From Pseudonocardia thermophila (GTDB lineage Bacteria > Actinomycetota > Actinomycetes > Mycobacteriales > Pseudonocardiaceae): DNA of 64,000 nt. Below, piece after piece: positions 25,830 through 35,092 of the stretch (its first letter is position 1; each line of letters starts with the position of its first letter). The notes beneath the pieces were generated by a model that did not search any database, had not been told where the DNA came from, and saw nothing but the letters and a program-made list of their open reading frames with translations. Location of the stretch: NCBI RefSeq assembly GCF_900142365.1, contig NZ_FRAP01000013.1:124001-188000 (forward strand), read 5' to 3'. The position numbers were made by a program, and so were the translations under genes.

Positions 25830-26786
25830 TCAGGAGGCGGCGAGCCGGAACGTCCGGCGGAAATCGCCCGGCGACACACCGACGACGTTGCGGAAGTGGT
25901 GGCGCAGGAGCGCGCCGCTGCCGAACCCGCACCGCGCCGCGACCGCGTCGATGCTCAGGTCGGTCGCCTCCAGCAGCCGCTGGGCGAGCAGCACCCGCTG
26001 GGTGGTGAGCCACCGGTGCGGCGTCGTGCCGGTCTCGGCGACGAACCGACGGGCGAACGTCCGCTCGCTCATCGCGGCGCGGCGGGCCAGCTCGGCGACC
26101 GTGTGGTCCTCGGCGATGTGGTCGAGCATCCACTCCATCACCGGGGCGAGCCCGTCGGACCGACCGGTCGGCACCGGCATCGTGATGAACTGCCGCTGCC
26201 CGCCCTCGCGCTGCGGCGCCACCACCATCCGGCGGGCGATGGTGTTCGCGACGGCGCTGCCCAGCTCGCGGCGCACCAGGTGCAGGCAGGCGTCGATGCC
26301 CGCCGCGGTGCCGGCGCTGGTGATGATGTCGCCGTCGTCGACGTAGAGCACGTCGGGATCGACGCGGACCCGCGGGTAGGTCCGCCGCATCTCCTCGGCG
26401 TGCATCCAGTGGACGGTGCACGGGCGGTCGTCCAGCAGCCCGGCCGCGGCCAGCAGGAACGCGCCCGAGCAGACCGCCAGCAGCGTCGCGCCGGCCGCGT
26501 GCGCCCGTCGCAGCGCTGCTAGGGCCTCCTCGGGGAACTCGCGTCCCGGGGTGGCCGCGACCGCCACGAGGTCGGCGCCCTCCAGGCCGTCCAGGCCGTA
26601 CGCGGGCACGATCTGCAGTCCTCCGGTCCGGGTCGGCAGCGGCTCGCCGGCGACCGGCCCGCAGGTGCGGAAGTCGATCGGCGGGACCCCGTCCTCGGTC
26701 CGGTCGATGCCGAAGACCTCGCAGATGGTGGCCGCCTCGAACGGCGCCACTGGACCGACCATCAGCATCGCGACCGAGCGCAGCAT
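25830..26786 (-). CDS. GlxA-family transcriptional regulator (DJ-1/PfpI plus AraC)
   Basis: A 318-residue regulator. Residues about 1-190 are a DJ-1/PfpI-like amidase-fold domain with the nucleophile-elbow segment LLAVCSGAFLLAAAGLLDD, followed by an AraC-type DNA-binding domain (about 215-315) with two helix-turn-helix units (TVAELARRAAMSERTFARRF and SIDAVAARCGFGSGALLRHHF). GlxA-type proteins usually activate neighbouring catabolic or stress genes. It is divergent from a small membrane-protein gene; dyads in the 86-base gap are candidate binding sites. TAGGCT lies six bases before the ATG: leaderless mRNA. Confidence 0.9.
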   Translation of the reverse strand: MLRSVAMLMVGPVAPFEAATICEVFGIDRTEDGVPPIDFRTCGPVAGEPLPTRTGGLQIVPAYGLDGLEGADLVAVAATPGREFPEEALAALRRAHAAGATLLAVCSGAFLLAAAGLLDDRPCTVHWMHAEEMRRTYPRVRVDPDVLYVDDGDIITSAGTAAGIDACLHLVRRELGSAVANTIARRMVVAPQREGGQRQFITMPVPTGRSDGLAPVMEWMLDHIAEDHTVAELARRAAMSERTFARRFVAETGTTPHRWLTTQRVLLAQRLLEATDLSIDAVAARCGFGSGALLRHHFRNVVGVSPGDFRRTFRLAAS

Positions 26787-26792
26787 GAGCGC

Positions 26793-26798
26793 AGCCTA
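26793..26798 (-). promoter_or_regulatory. Leaderless -10 box TAGGCT for the GlxA-type regulator
   Basis: TAGGCT on the minus strand, six bases before the ATG at 26786. Confidence 0.55.
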
Positions 26799-26830
26799 GT
26801 TGGCGGTTTCTTGCCTGTCATGGGCATCGG

Positions 26831-26873
26831 TGCCACTCGTGGCAGGATCTGATTTGGCGAAGACTTCCTGCCA
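26831..26873. promoter_or_regulatory. Overlapping dyads, candidate regulator binding sites
   Basis: TGCCACTCGTGGCA (26831-26844) is a 14-base palindrome. Its second half overlaps TGGCAGG (26840-26846), which pairs with CCTGCCA (26867-26873) ending on the A of the next gene's ATG. The sites lie between a GlxA-type regulator and its divergent neighbour, so they are natural operator candidates. Confidence 0.5.
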
Positions 26874-27037
26874 TGACGACCCTGCTGATGATCCTCACCC
26901 TGCTGACCGCCGTCGCCGTCGCAGCCGAACTCGTCCGCCGTGCGCCGACCGTCAGCTGGATCCCGCACGAGGACCGGGAACGCCAGCTCGCCGAGCTGCG
27001 CGCACTCCGCGACTACCGCGAGGACCCGCCGGTGTGA
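26873..27037 (+). CDS. Small single-pass membrane protein
   Basis: A 54-residue protein: a hydrophobic helix MTTLLMILTLLTAVAVAAEL at the N-terminus, then a polar cytoplasmic part with VSWIPHEDRERQLAELRALR. The frame is intact, ends with PPV-stop, and is divergent from the GlxA-type regulator with dyads reaching its start codon. No homologue is recognised; it may be a small membrane regulator under GlxA control. Confidence 0.5.
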   Translation: MTTLLMILTLLTAVAVAAELVRRAPTVSWIPHEDRERQLAELRALRDYREDPPV

Positions 27038-27064
27038 ATCAGCGGTGTGGAGAGCGGGTGCGGA

Positions 27065-28153
27065 TCAGCCGGCGCGGTGGAACTCCGTGAGCCGCTCGGC
27101 CTCCGCGGCCACCTCGACCACCGCGGACGCGGGCAGCGGCGCGAACGGCTCCCACCCCACCGCGGCGCGCTCCTCGTCGAACCGCCACGTGCCCGCCACC
27201 TGCCCGTCGACGAGGAACGTCGGCACCGACCGCGGCATCGTCGTGGAGAACACCTTGCCGCGGTGCTGTTCGGGCAGCACCTGCGCGCGCCGGGCATGGG
27301 CGAGCAGGATCGCCTCCCACTGCCCGATGAACCGCACCGGCGCGGGCATCTCGGGATCCGGCAGCGGCGCATCCGGCACATCGAGCAGCTCGCCGCCGGA
27401 CTCGTCGCGGAACCGGCGCAGCTCCATCCCGGCGAGCACGGCCCGAGCCTCGGTGACCGTCCACCCGCAGAACGACGCCACGTCCTTCGTCGAGGCCGGG
27501 CCGAACCCGCGCAGGTAGCGCCGCACCAGGTGGGCACGGGCCGCGGCGACGTCCGGCTCAGGATCCGGGTCGGGCGCGAGCCCGTAGAGGTGCGCCCGCG
27601 GCTGCTCCCACGTGCCGGCCGGGGGCACGCGCACCAGCTCGACCCACAGCTGCACACCCGGCCAGACCGCCTTCCCGAACCCGTCCTCGGCCAGCCGGCG
27701 CTGGATCTCCGCCTGTTTCAGCGGCCCGGCGGCCAGGTAGCCGCGGACGGCGCCGGCCGCAGCGACGAGGTCGTCCTCGGTGACCTCCTGCCGGCCGATC
27801 ACCGTGCGGCGCCACCACGCCCGCCGGGCCTCGCGCACCGCCGCGCACAGCACCGGATGATCGGCGGCCGAGGTCATGTGGATCGTGCAGCGCATCGCCC
27901 AGCTCTGCACGACGGCACCGGCGTGCAGCGCTTCGGTGAGATCGGCCCGGCGGAACCCGGCCAGCCGTGACCAGAGCGCGATGTAGCCGGACGGGGCGTA
28001 CTGGGTCTGCAACCCGGCCACGGCCTCGACGGCCTGCGGCACCGGTAGGGACGACCGGTCGAGCAGCAGCTGGCGGGCCAGCACGGCCCGGTTCAGCGCC
28101 CGGGCGGTGAGGAGGTCGTCGGCCACCTCCGAAAGTCTGCCCGGCCATGACAT
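27065..28153 (-). CDS. AlkZ-like winged-helix DNA glycosylase family protein
   Basis: A 362-residue protein of the HTH_42 / AlkZ (YcaQ) family: repeated winged-helix units, the segment EAVAGLQTQYAPSGYIALWSR carrying Q49-T-Q51 in the place of the catalytic QxQ pair of AlkZ, LRCTIHMTS-like MRCTIHMTSAAD, and a beta-barrel-like C-terminal part with the FLVDGQVAGTWR strand. AlkZ unhooks interstrand crosslinks made by azinomycin; related copies occur widely in Streptomyces and their lesions are mostly unknown. A 21-base dyad lies immediately before the ATG, in the 60-base gap to the divergent ABC operon. Confidence 0.8.
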   Translation of the reverse strand: MSWPGRLSEVADDLLTARALNRAVLARQLLLDRSSLPVPQAVEAVAGLQTQYAPSGYIALWSRLAGFRRADLTEALHAGAVVQSWAMRCTIHMTSAADHPVLCAAVREARRAWWRRTVIGRQEVTEDDLVAAAGAVRGYLAAGPLKQAEIQRRLAEDGFGKAVWPGVQLWVELVRVPPAGTWEQPRAHLYGLAPDPDPEPDVAAARAHLVRRYLRGFGPASTKDVASFCGWTVTEARAVLAGMELRRFRDESGGELLDVPDAPLPDPEMPAPVRFIGQWEAILLAHARRAQVLPEQHRGKVFSTTMPRSVPTFLVDGQVAGTWRFDEERAAVGWEPFAPLPASAVVEVAAEAERLTEFHRAG

Positions 28154-28154
28154 T

Positions 28155-28175
28155 CGTCAGGTCGAGACCCTGACG
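28155..28175. promoter_or_regulatory. Dyad between the AlkZ-like gene and the ABC operon
   Basis: CGTCAGG (28155-28161) and CCTGACG (28169-28175) are perfect 7-base arms around a 7-base loop, touching the AlkZ-like start. A candidate operator for one or both divergent genes. Confidence 0.45.
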
Positions 28176-28213
28176 ACGATGACTGCCGCGCGCGCCGCCC
28201 GCAGGCCACGCTG

Positions 28214-29128
28214 ATGGGCGTGACGAGGGATGGCGAACCGGCGCTGCGGGCGACCGGGATCGAGCACGCGTACGGGGACGTACCGGCGCTGCGCGGGGTG
28301 GACCTCGAGGTGGCGCCCGGGGAGTGCGTCGCCCTGCTGGGCCCCAACGGCGCCGGTAAGACCACCCTGATCGGGCTGGCCACCGGCCTGCTCGCCGTGC
28401 AGACCGGCCGGGTCGCGGTGAAGGGCCGGGATCCGCGGCGGGCCGCGACCCGCCGGCTGCTCGGGGTGGTGCAGCAGCAGCTGGGCTTCCCGCGGACGCT
28501 GACCGTGGCCGAGCTGGTCCGGGGCGCCGCGGTGCGGGCGGGCCGGCCGGCGACGGCGGCGCTCGGGGCGCTGGCCGAGGTCGGCATCACCGAGCTCGCC
28601 GACCGGCGGTCCGCCAAGCTCTCCGGCGGCCAGCAGCAGCGGGTCGCGTTGGCGATGGCGCTGGTCGGCGACCCGCAGCTGCTGCTGCTCGACGAGCCGA
28701 CGGTCGGGCTGGATGTGACGGCGCGGCGGGAGTTCTGGCAGACCGTGGCCGCCCGCCGCGACGCCGGCGCGGGCGTGCTGCTCACCACGCACGTCGTGGA
28801 GGAGGCGGCGGCGGTGGCCGATCAGGTCGTGGTGCTGCACGAGGGCCGGGTGATCGCCGCCGGCAGCCCGGCGGAGCTGATCGCGCTGCTGCCCGACCGC
28901 ACCGTCACCGCCCGCACGACGCTCCCCGCGTGCGCCGTGGCCGACCTGCCGGCGGCGCTGTCGGTGAGCAACGACGGCGAGCTGCTGCGGGTCTCGTCGA
29001 CAGCGCCCGAGGAGCTGCTGCGGGCCTGGCTCGCCGCCGACCCGTGGCTCTCCGATCTGCGCGTGGAGGGAGCGGGGCTGGAGCAGGCGCTGGTGGTGCT
29101 GACCGAGCGGGCGGGGGTGTTCGCATGA
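28214..29128 (+). CDS. ABC transporter ATP-binding protein (exporter type)
   Basis: A 304-residue ATPase: Walker A GPNGAGKTT, Q-loop VVQQQLGFP, signature LSGGQQQRVALA, Walker B LLLLDEPTVGLD and the switch His in TTHVVEEA. The C-terminal 70 residues form the regulatory extension of DrrA/CcmA-type exporters. It pairs with the permease encoded next (ATGA overlap) and with a downstream two-component system, the layout of antibiotic- or lipid-exporters of the YdfJ/BceAB or DesK type. A GTG at 28220 is an alternative start. Confidence 0.93.
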   Translation: MGVTRDGEPALRATGIEHAYGDVPALRGVDLEVAPGECVALLGPNGAGKTTLIGLATGLLAVQTGRVAVKGRDPRRAATRRLLGVVQQQLGFPRTLTVAELVRGAAVRAGRPATAALGALAEVGITELADRRSAKLSGGQQQRVALAMALVGDPQLLLLDEPTVGLDVTARREFWQTVAARRDAGAGVLLTTHVVEEAAAVADQVVVLHEGRVIAAGSPAELIALLPDRTVTARTTLPACAVADLPAALSVSNDGELLRVSSTAPEELLRAWLAADPWLSDLRVEGAGLEQALVVLTERAGVFA

Positions 29129-29873
29129 CCGCGCCGGGTGCCGGTGCCGTACTCGGCGTCGAGGTCGCCGAGGGGCTGCGCGGGGTGATCCGCGAGCCGG
29201 CGGCGCTGTTCTTCTCGGTCGTCGTGCCGGTGCTGTTCTTCACGATGTTCACCGCGCTGTTCGGGAGCATGCCCTCACCGAACGGGCTGCCGGTCGCCGC
29301 GTCGATGCTCGCCACGTTCGGCGCGTTCGGCGTGGTGTCGGTGATGCAGCTCAACCCGGGGATCTCGGTCGCGTCCGACCGCGAGAGCGGCTGGCTGCGG
29401 ATGAAGAAGGTGTCCGCGGCGCCGGTGTGGATCACGATCGCGGGCAAGGTGCTCGCCGCGCTGCCGTACGCGCTGGCGGTGCTGGCCGCGCTCACCGCGG
29501 TGGCGCTCGCCGTGGTCGGGCCGGTGATCGGCGTGGGCCCGTGGCTTCGGCTGGTCGTGGTGCTGCTGCTCGGGTCGCTGCCGTTCGCCTGCCTCGGCCT
29601 CGCCGTCGGGTTCTTGGCCTCGGCGAACGCGACGACGGCGATCCTCAACGCGATCCTGTTCCCGATGGTGATCGCCTCAGGGCTGTGGATCCCGCTGGAG
29701 GCCATGCCCGCCTGGGTGGGCGGCATCGCGCCGTTCCTGCCGACCTACCACCTCGCCCAGCTGGCGCTGGCGCAGCTGACCGGGGCTCCCGCGGCGGCGC
29801 ACGTGCTCGTGCTGCTCGCGGCGACGGTCGTCACCGGCGGTCTAGCCGGATGGGCCTACCGTAACCTGCGGGT

Positions 29874-29877
<4 letters not shown>
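29125..29877 (+). CDS. ABC-2 type transporter permease
   Basis: A 250-residue permease with six predicted helices, beginning with an amphipathic elbow helix (GLRGVIREPAALFFSVVVPVLFFTMF), the external loop near residue 45-55, and the late PMVIASGLWIPLEAMPAWVGGIAPFLPTYH segment typical of ABC-2 exporters. It forms a channel with the ATPase before it. Overlaps both neighbours by four bases, so all four genes are one operon. Confidence 0.92.
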
Positions 29878-30964
<1,087 letters not shown>

Positions 30965-30968
<4 letters not shown>

Positions 30969-31576
30969 GCGACGTGATCAGGGTCGTGCTGGCCGAGGAC
31001 CAGGGCATGGTGCGCGGTGCGTTCGCCCAGCTGCTCGACCTCGAGCCGGACATCAGCGTCGTCGCCACCGCGGCCGACGGGGACGCCGCGCTGCGCGCCG
31101 TCCGCGAGCACCGCCCGGACGTGCTGCTCACCGACATCGAGATGCCCGGCGCGTCCGGCCTGGACCTGGCCGCGCGGCTCGCTGACGAACCGGACGCGCC
31201 CCGCGTCGTGGTGGTGACGACGTTCGCGCGCTCCGGCTACCTGCGCCGCGCGCTCGACCACGGGGTGGCCGGCTACGTGCTCAAGGACGCGCCGATCGAC
31301 CGGCTCGCCGACGCGGTGCGGCGGGTGCACGCCGGTGGCCGGGTGATCGATCCCGAGCTGGCTGTGGCGGCGTGGGAGGGCACGGACCCGATGACCGACC
31401 GCGAGCGGGAGGTGCTGCGGCTGGCCGCGGAAGGGCTGCCCAACGCGGAGATCGCCGCCCGGCTGCACCTGGCCGAGGGCACGGTGCGCAACTACCTCTC
31501 GACGGTGATCGCCAAGCTCGGGGTGCGCAACCGGGTGGAGGCCGCGCGCCTGGCCACCGAGCGGGGGTGGCTGTAG
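30965..31576 (+). CDS. Response regulator, NarL/DesR type
   Basis: A 203-residue regulator: receiver with acidic pair E11-D12, phospho-acceptor D57 in LLTDIEMPGASG and Lys in YVLKDAP, then a LuxR-type helix-turn-helix (LTDREREVLRLAAEGLPNAEIAARLHLAEGTVRNYLS, here starting MTDRE). GTG start overlaps the kinase stop by four bases. It likely activates the exporter operon. Its end is 16 bases from the convergent dehydratase gene. Confidence 0.94.
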
Positions 31577-31592
31577 CGCGGACGGCTCCGGG

Positions 31593-32552
31593 TCAGGCGC
31601 CGGCGAGCAGCGCGGCGTAGCGCTCGATGTCGACGTTGCCGCCGCTCACGACCACGCCGATGCGGCGGCCGGGGAGCCGCCCGGCGAGCGCGCGGACCGC
31701 GGCCATGCCGAGGCAACCGGTCGGCTCCACGACGGTCTTGTAGGTGGCGGCGAAGATCCGCATGACCTCGACCAGTTCGGCATCGCTCGCGGTCAGCACG
31801 TCGGCGACCTCGCGCTGCAGGATCGGGAAGCCGGTGGCCCCGAGGTGCTGGGTCTGAGCACCGTCGGCGATGGTGACGGGGGTGTCGATGTGCACGATCT
31901 CGCCCTTGGCCAACGACTGCCGCCCGTCGTCGCCCGCCTCGGGCTCGACGCCGAAGATCCGCACCTGCGGGCTGAGCGCGCGGGCGGCCAGGCACGAGCC
32001 GGCGAGCAGGCCGCCCCCGCCGAGCGGCACGAACAGCGCGTCGATCGGGCCGGCGTCCTCGATCAGCTCCATGACGGCGGTGCCCTGCCCGGCGACGACG
32101 TCGGGATGGTCGTAGGGCGGGATCAGGGTGAGGCCGCGCTCGGCGGCCAGTTGGGCGCCGAGCCGTTCGCGGTCCTCTGTGTAGCGGTCGTAGGTGACGA
32201 CCTGCGCGCCGTAGCCCTTGGTCGCGGCGACCTTCACCGCGGGAGCGTCGTGCGGCATGACGATCGTCGCGGGGATGCCGAGGATGCGGGCGGCCAGCGC
32301 GACGGCCTGGGCGTGGTTGCCGGATGAGTAGGCGACCACACCTGCGCGGCGCTGGTCGGCGTCGAGCTTGGCGAGCGCGTTGAAGGCGCCGCGGAACTTG
32401 AACGCCCCCATCCGCTGCAGGTTCTCCGCCTTGACCAGCACTTCGGCCCCCACCTCGGCGTCGAAGCGGCGGGAGGTGAGCACCGGGGTGCGGTGGGCGT
32501 GGCCGCGGAGGCGGTCCGCGGCAGCCTGGACGTCGGCGAAGGTGGGGATCAC
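31593..32552 (-). CDS. Threonine/serine dehydratase-like PLP enzyme
   Basis: A 319-residue fold-II PLP enzyme: pyridoxal lysine in ENLQRMGAFKFRGA, the SSGNHAQAVA phosphate-binding loop, GTAVMEL, the GGGGLLAG loop and the C-terminal VVSGGNVD. No ACT domain, so it resembles catabolic threonine dehydratase, serine racemase or threo-3-hydroxyaspartate ammonia-lyase. Last gene of a four-gene operon; the GTG overlaps the SnoaL-like gene stop (GTGA). Confidence 0.88.
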   Translation of the reverse strand: MIPTFADVQAAADRLRGHAHRTPVLTSRRFDAEVGAEVLVKAENLQRMGAFKFRGAFNALAKLDADQRRAGVVAYSSGNHAQAVALAARILGIPATIVMPHDAPAVKVAATKGYGAQVVTYDRYTEDRERLGAQLAAERGLTLIPPYDHPDVVAGQGTAVMELIEDAGPIDALFVPLGGGGLLAGSCLAARALSPQVRIFGVEPEAGDDGRQSLAKGEIVHIDTPVTIADGAQTQHLGATGFPILQREVADVLTASDAELVEVMRIFAATYKTVVEPTGCLGMAAVRALAGRLPGRRIGVVVSGGNVDIERYAALLAGA

Positions 32553-32974
32553 CCGTCCAGTGTGCTGTAGCCGCGTTCGGTGTACGGGAAGCCGTCCAGC
32601 TCGGTGGTGCGGTCGCGCTGCTGGTAGTAGCTGCGGATCTCGGTGATGCGGCCGTCGGGGGCGAAGGTGAACCACTCGGCGCCGCGGGTGGCGATGCGCT
32701 CGCCGGTGCCGCCGGGCCGCCAGAACATCGTCCACTCGATGACGGCCTCGTCCGGGCCTTCCAGGCAGTGGTCGACGACCCAGCGAGCGTCGATCAGCCC
32801 GGCTACCTTGCGCCAGTAGCGGGCCAGGTGCTCGCCGCCGCGGACAGGGGCGGTGCCGGTGTTGGGCGCGAGGAAGTAGTGCACGACGTCGGGGTGCAGG
32901 GTGCTCAGCATGAGGTCGACGTCGGCGGTCGAGCAGCCGCGGTAGTACCGCTCGATGGTGTCGCGGTGGCTCAC
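32549..32974 (-). CDS. SnoaL-like (NTF2 fold) protein
   Basis: A 141-residue protein of the NTF2/SnoaL superfamily: N-terminal helices (RDTIERYYRGCSTADVDLML), STLHPDVVHYF, a conserved GGEHLARYWRKV helix and the sheet WTMFWRPGGTGERIATRGAEWFTF ending ITEIRSYYQQ. Members act as small isomerases or hydrolases or just bind ligands. Overlaps both flanking genes by four bases, so it works in the same operon. Substrate unknown. Confidence 0.83.
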   Translation of the reverse strand: MSHRDTIERYYRGCSTADVDLMLSTLHPDVVHYFLAPNTGTAPVRGGEHLARYWRKVAGLIDARWVVDHCLEGPDEAVIEWTMFWRPGGTGERIATRGAEWFTFAPDGRITEIRSYYQQRDRTTELDGFPYTERGYSTLDG

Positions 32975-34092
32975 GGGCGTTCCTTCAGCAGCCGGTCGAC
33001 CAGCTCGCCCGCGTGCCCGGGATCGAACTCGCCCGCGGTGAGCGCCAGGTTGGCGGCCATCCGGTCGGTGTCGACCTTCAGCCCGGAGAGGCTCGTTCGC
33101 AGCCGGGAGGCGGCTCCCCCTGCCGCGCAGAGCAGGTCGGTGAGCGCCTGCCACTCGGCGTGCCACGCCCCGGCGGCCCGCTGGTGCTCGTGCTCCCCAC
33201 CGATGATCACGGCGGCGAGCCCGGGGGCCCGGCGCGCGGCGGCCCGCGCGGTGATCGCGGCGATGGGGTTGCGCTTGTGCGGCATCGACGACGAGTCCCC
33301 CGGCGCCGCCTCCTGCACCTCCCCCACCTCGGTGGCCGCGAGCAGCACGACGTCGGTGGCGGGCGTGGCACACGCGGAGGCCGCCACGGCCAGCGCGGAC
33401 GCGAGCGCCCCGAGCCGGGTGCGCTCGGTGTGCCACGGCGCAGCGTCGGCGAGCCCCAGCCGGGCCGCGAGCGACGCCGCGACGGCCGGGCCGTGCGGGT
33501 GCAGCGCGGCCAGCGTGCCGGCGGCGCCGCCCAGCTGCACGGACCGGTGGGCCAGCTCGACCGCCAGCGCCGTGCGGGCCCGGTCCAGCCCTGCGCACCA
33601 TCCGGCGGCCACCAGTCCGAACGTCGTGGGAACGGCCTGCTGGCCGAGGGTGCGGGCGATCATCGGGGTGTCCCGGTGCTCCGCCGCCAGCCGCGCGGCG
33701 GCGTCGGCGGCCCCGCGCAGATCGTCCAGGACCACCTCGCCGGCCCAGCCGACCAGCAGCATCGCGGCGGTGTCCATGATGTCCTGGCTGGTGGCGCCGG
33801 GGTGCACCGCGCGCCCGGCCGGCCCGGCGGCGGCCCGCAGCGTGCGCACCAGCGGGATCACCGGGTTGCCACCCTCGACGGCCAGCTTCCCCAGCTCGGC
33901 GGGATCGATCCGCAGCTGCGCCGCGGCCTTCTGCACGGCGTCGGCGTCCGCCTGCGCCACGATCCCGTGCTCCGCCGCGGCCTGCGTGAGCGCGACCTCG
34001 ACGGCGATCAGCGCGGCCACCCACGACGCCGCGTCGAGGCGTTCGGCCACCCGGTCGGCGCCGAGCAGCGGGTCGAACAGGGGGCCGGTCAT
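32971..34092 (-). CDS. pcaB: 3-carboxy-cis,cis-muconate cycloisomerase-like lyase
   Basis: A 373-residue member of the fumarase/aspartase superfamily, PcaB branch. Diagnostic are HPGATSQDIMDTAAM, RTLGQQAVPTTFGL and the signature loop GDSSSMPHKRNPI with catalytic Ser. PcaB lactonises carboxymuconate in protocatechuate breakdown, but no other pca gene (pcaGH, pcaC, pcaD) is near; it is slightly short at the C-terminus compared with ordinary PcaB (about 450). The function in this operon may differ. ATG with GAGGAG nine bases upstream; overlaps the preceding stop. Confidence 0.82.
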   Translation of the reverse strand: MTGPLFDPLLGADRVAERLDAASWVAALIAVEVALTQAAAEHGIVAQADADAVQKAAAQLRIDPAELGKLAVEGGNPVIPLVRTLRAAAGPAGRAVHPGATSQDIMDTAAMLLVGWAGEVVLDDLRGAADAAARLAAEHRDTPMIARTLGQQAVPTTFGLVAAGWCAGLDRARTALAVELAHRSVQLGGAAGTLAALHPHGPAVAASLAARLGLADAAPWHTERTRLGALASALAVAASACATPATDVVLLAATEVGEVQEAAPGDSSSMPHKRNPIAAITARAAARRAPGLAAVIIGGEHEHQRAAGAWHAEWQALTDLLCAAGGAASRLRTSLSGLKVDTDRMAANLALTAGEFDPGHAGELVDRLLKERP

Positions 34093-35078
34093 CGCGAACG
34101 CTCCTCTCGCTGATCTCCGACGCGCGGCGGCCGCACCCGCGCCAGCACCGCGCGGTGATCGCTGCCGGGGACGTCCAGCACCGCGCAGCGCGAAACCGCA
34201 CTCCCGGCGGGCACCAGCACATGATCGATCTGGATGCCGAGCAGCGCGGGCCACCCGGACCGCAGCGGCGTCGGGAACGTCGCGGTCAATCCGTGCCCGC
34301 TCTCCGCCGCCGCCGACACCACCGGCCCCAGCACCGCCCGCAGCGCCGCGTGGTCGAGCGTGGCGTTCAGGTCCCCCGCGATGATCGGCGCGACCGGTTC
34401 GTGGCTCCACCGCGCCAAGTGCGCCAGATCCTCGCGCCACTGCCGCGCCAGTGCGGGCGTCGTCGGCGCAGCGGTGTGCGCCACCACGAGCGACCGCGGC
34501 CCGAGGACCTCGGCCCGCACCCGCAGATGCCGAGACCGCAGCTCGGGCCCACCGGTCACCTGCACACGGCCGGCCCGCGGCCCCGCCAGCACCGCGACCC
34601 CCTCCCCGTCGGGCGCGCTCGGCGGCGCCGACGTCCACCCGCGGTACCCGAGCAGCGACAGGTGCGGCCCCATGCGGTCGAGGAACGGCTGTCCGGCCTC
34701 CGACAACGCCACGAGGTCGGGTCGCTCCCGCTGCAGCAGCGCCGCGAACGCCGCCGGCTCGACCCGCCCGTGCCACACGTTGACCGCCAGCACCGTCACG
34801 TCCGCGGGCTCCTCCGGCGCCCACACCGGCGCTGCGGCCCGCCGCACCAACGACGGCACGGCAGCCGCGGCCAGCCCACCGAGCACCGCCGCCGACCGCG
34901 GCCGCCGCCGGGCGAGCCCGACCGCCGCCACCGCGGTCGCCACCGTCAGGTACGGCCGCAGCGCGACCAGCCCGATCATCGGCACCCGGTCGGCCGGCCC
35001 GCCCCGCAGGCCGATCCGATCGCCGTGCAGCACAACGGCGGCCGCGACCGTCGCCGCAGGCACCAGGACTGTCCGCAC
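34089..35078 (-). CDS. Membrane-anchored endonuclease/exonuclease/phosphatase-family protein
   Basis: A 329-residue protein: two or three N-terminal hydrophobic helices (about 5-85), then an EEP-fold domain outside the membrane with VLAVNVWHGR, catalytic Glu in LVALSEAG, IIAGDLNATLDH (Asp/Asn pair) and the final SDHRAVLA histidine. Such proteins cut phosphodiesters of nucleic acid, sphingomyelin or inositol phosphates; the substrate is unknown. First gene of the operon with pcaB-like, SnoaL-like and dehydratase genes. GTG start, TAGGCT box eight bases upstream. Confidence 0.85.
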   Translation of the reverse strand: MRTVLVPAATVAAAVVLHGDRIGLRGGPADRVPMIGLVALRPYLTVATAVAAVGLARRRPRSAAVLGGLAAAAVPSLVRRAAAPVWAPEEPADVTVLAVNVWHGRVEPAAFAALLQRERPDLVALSEAGQPFLDRMGPHLSLLGYRGWTSAPPSAPDGEGVAVLAGPRAGRVQVTGGPELRSRHLRVRAEVLGPRSLVVAHTAAPTTPALARQWREDLAHLARWSHEPVAPIIAGDLNATLDHAALRAVLGPVVSAAAESGHGLTATFPTPLRSGWPALLGIQIDHVLVPAGSAVSRCAVLDVPGSDHRAVLARVRPPRVGDQREERSR

Positions 35079-35086
35079 GGCACCCG

Positions 35087-35092
35087 AGCCTA
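35087..35092 (-). promoter_or_regulatory. Leaderless -10 box TAGGCT for the EEP/pcaB-like operon
   Basis: TAGGCT on the minus strand, eight bases before the GTG at 35078. Confidence 0.45.
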
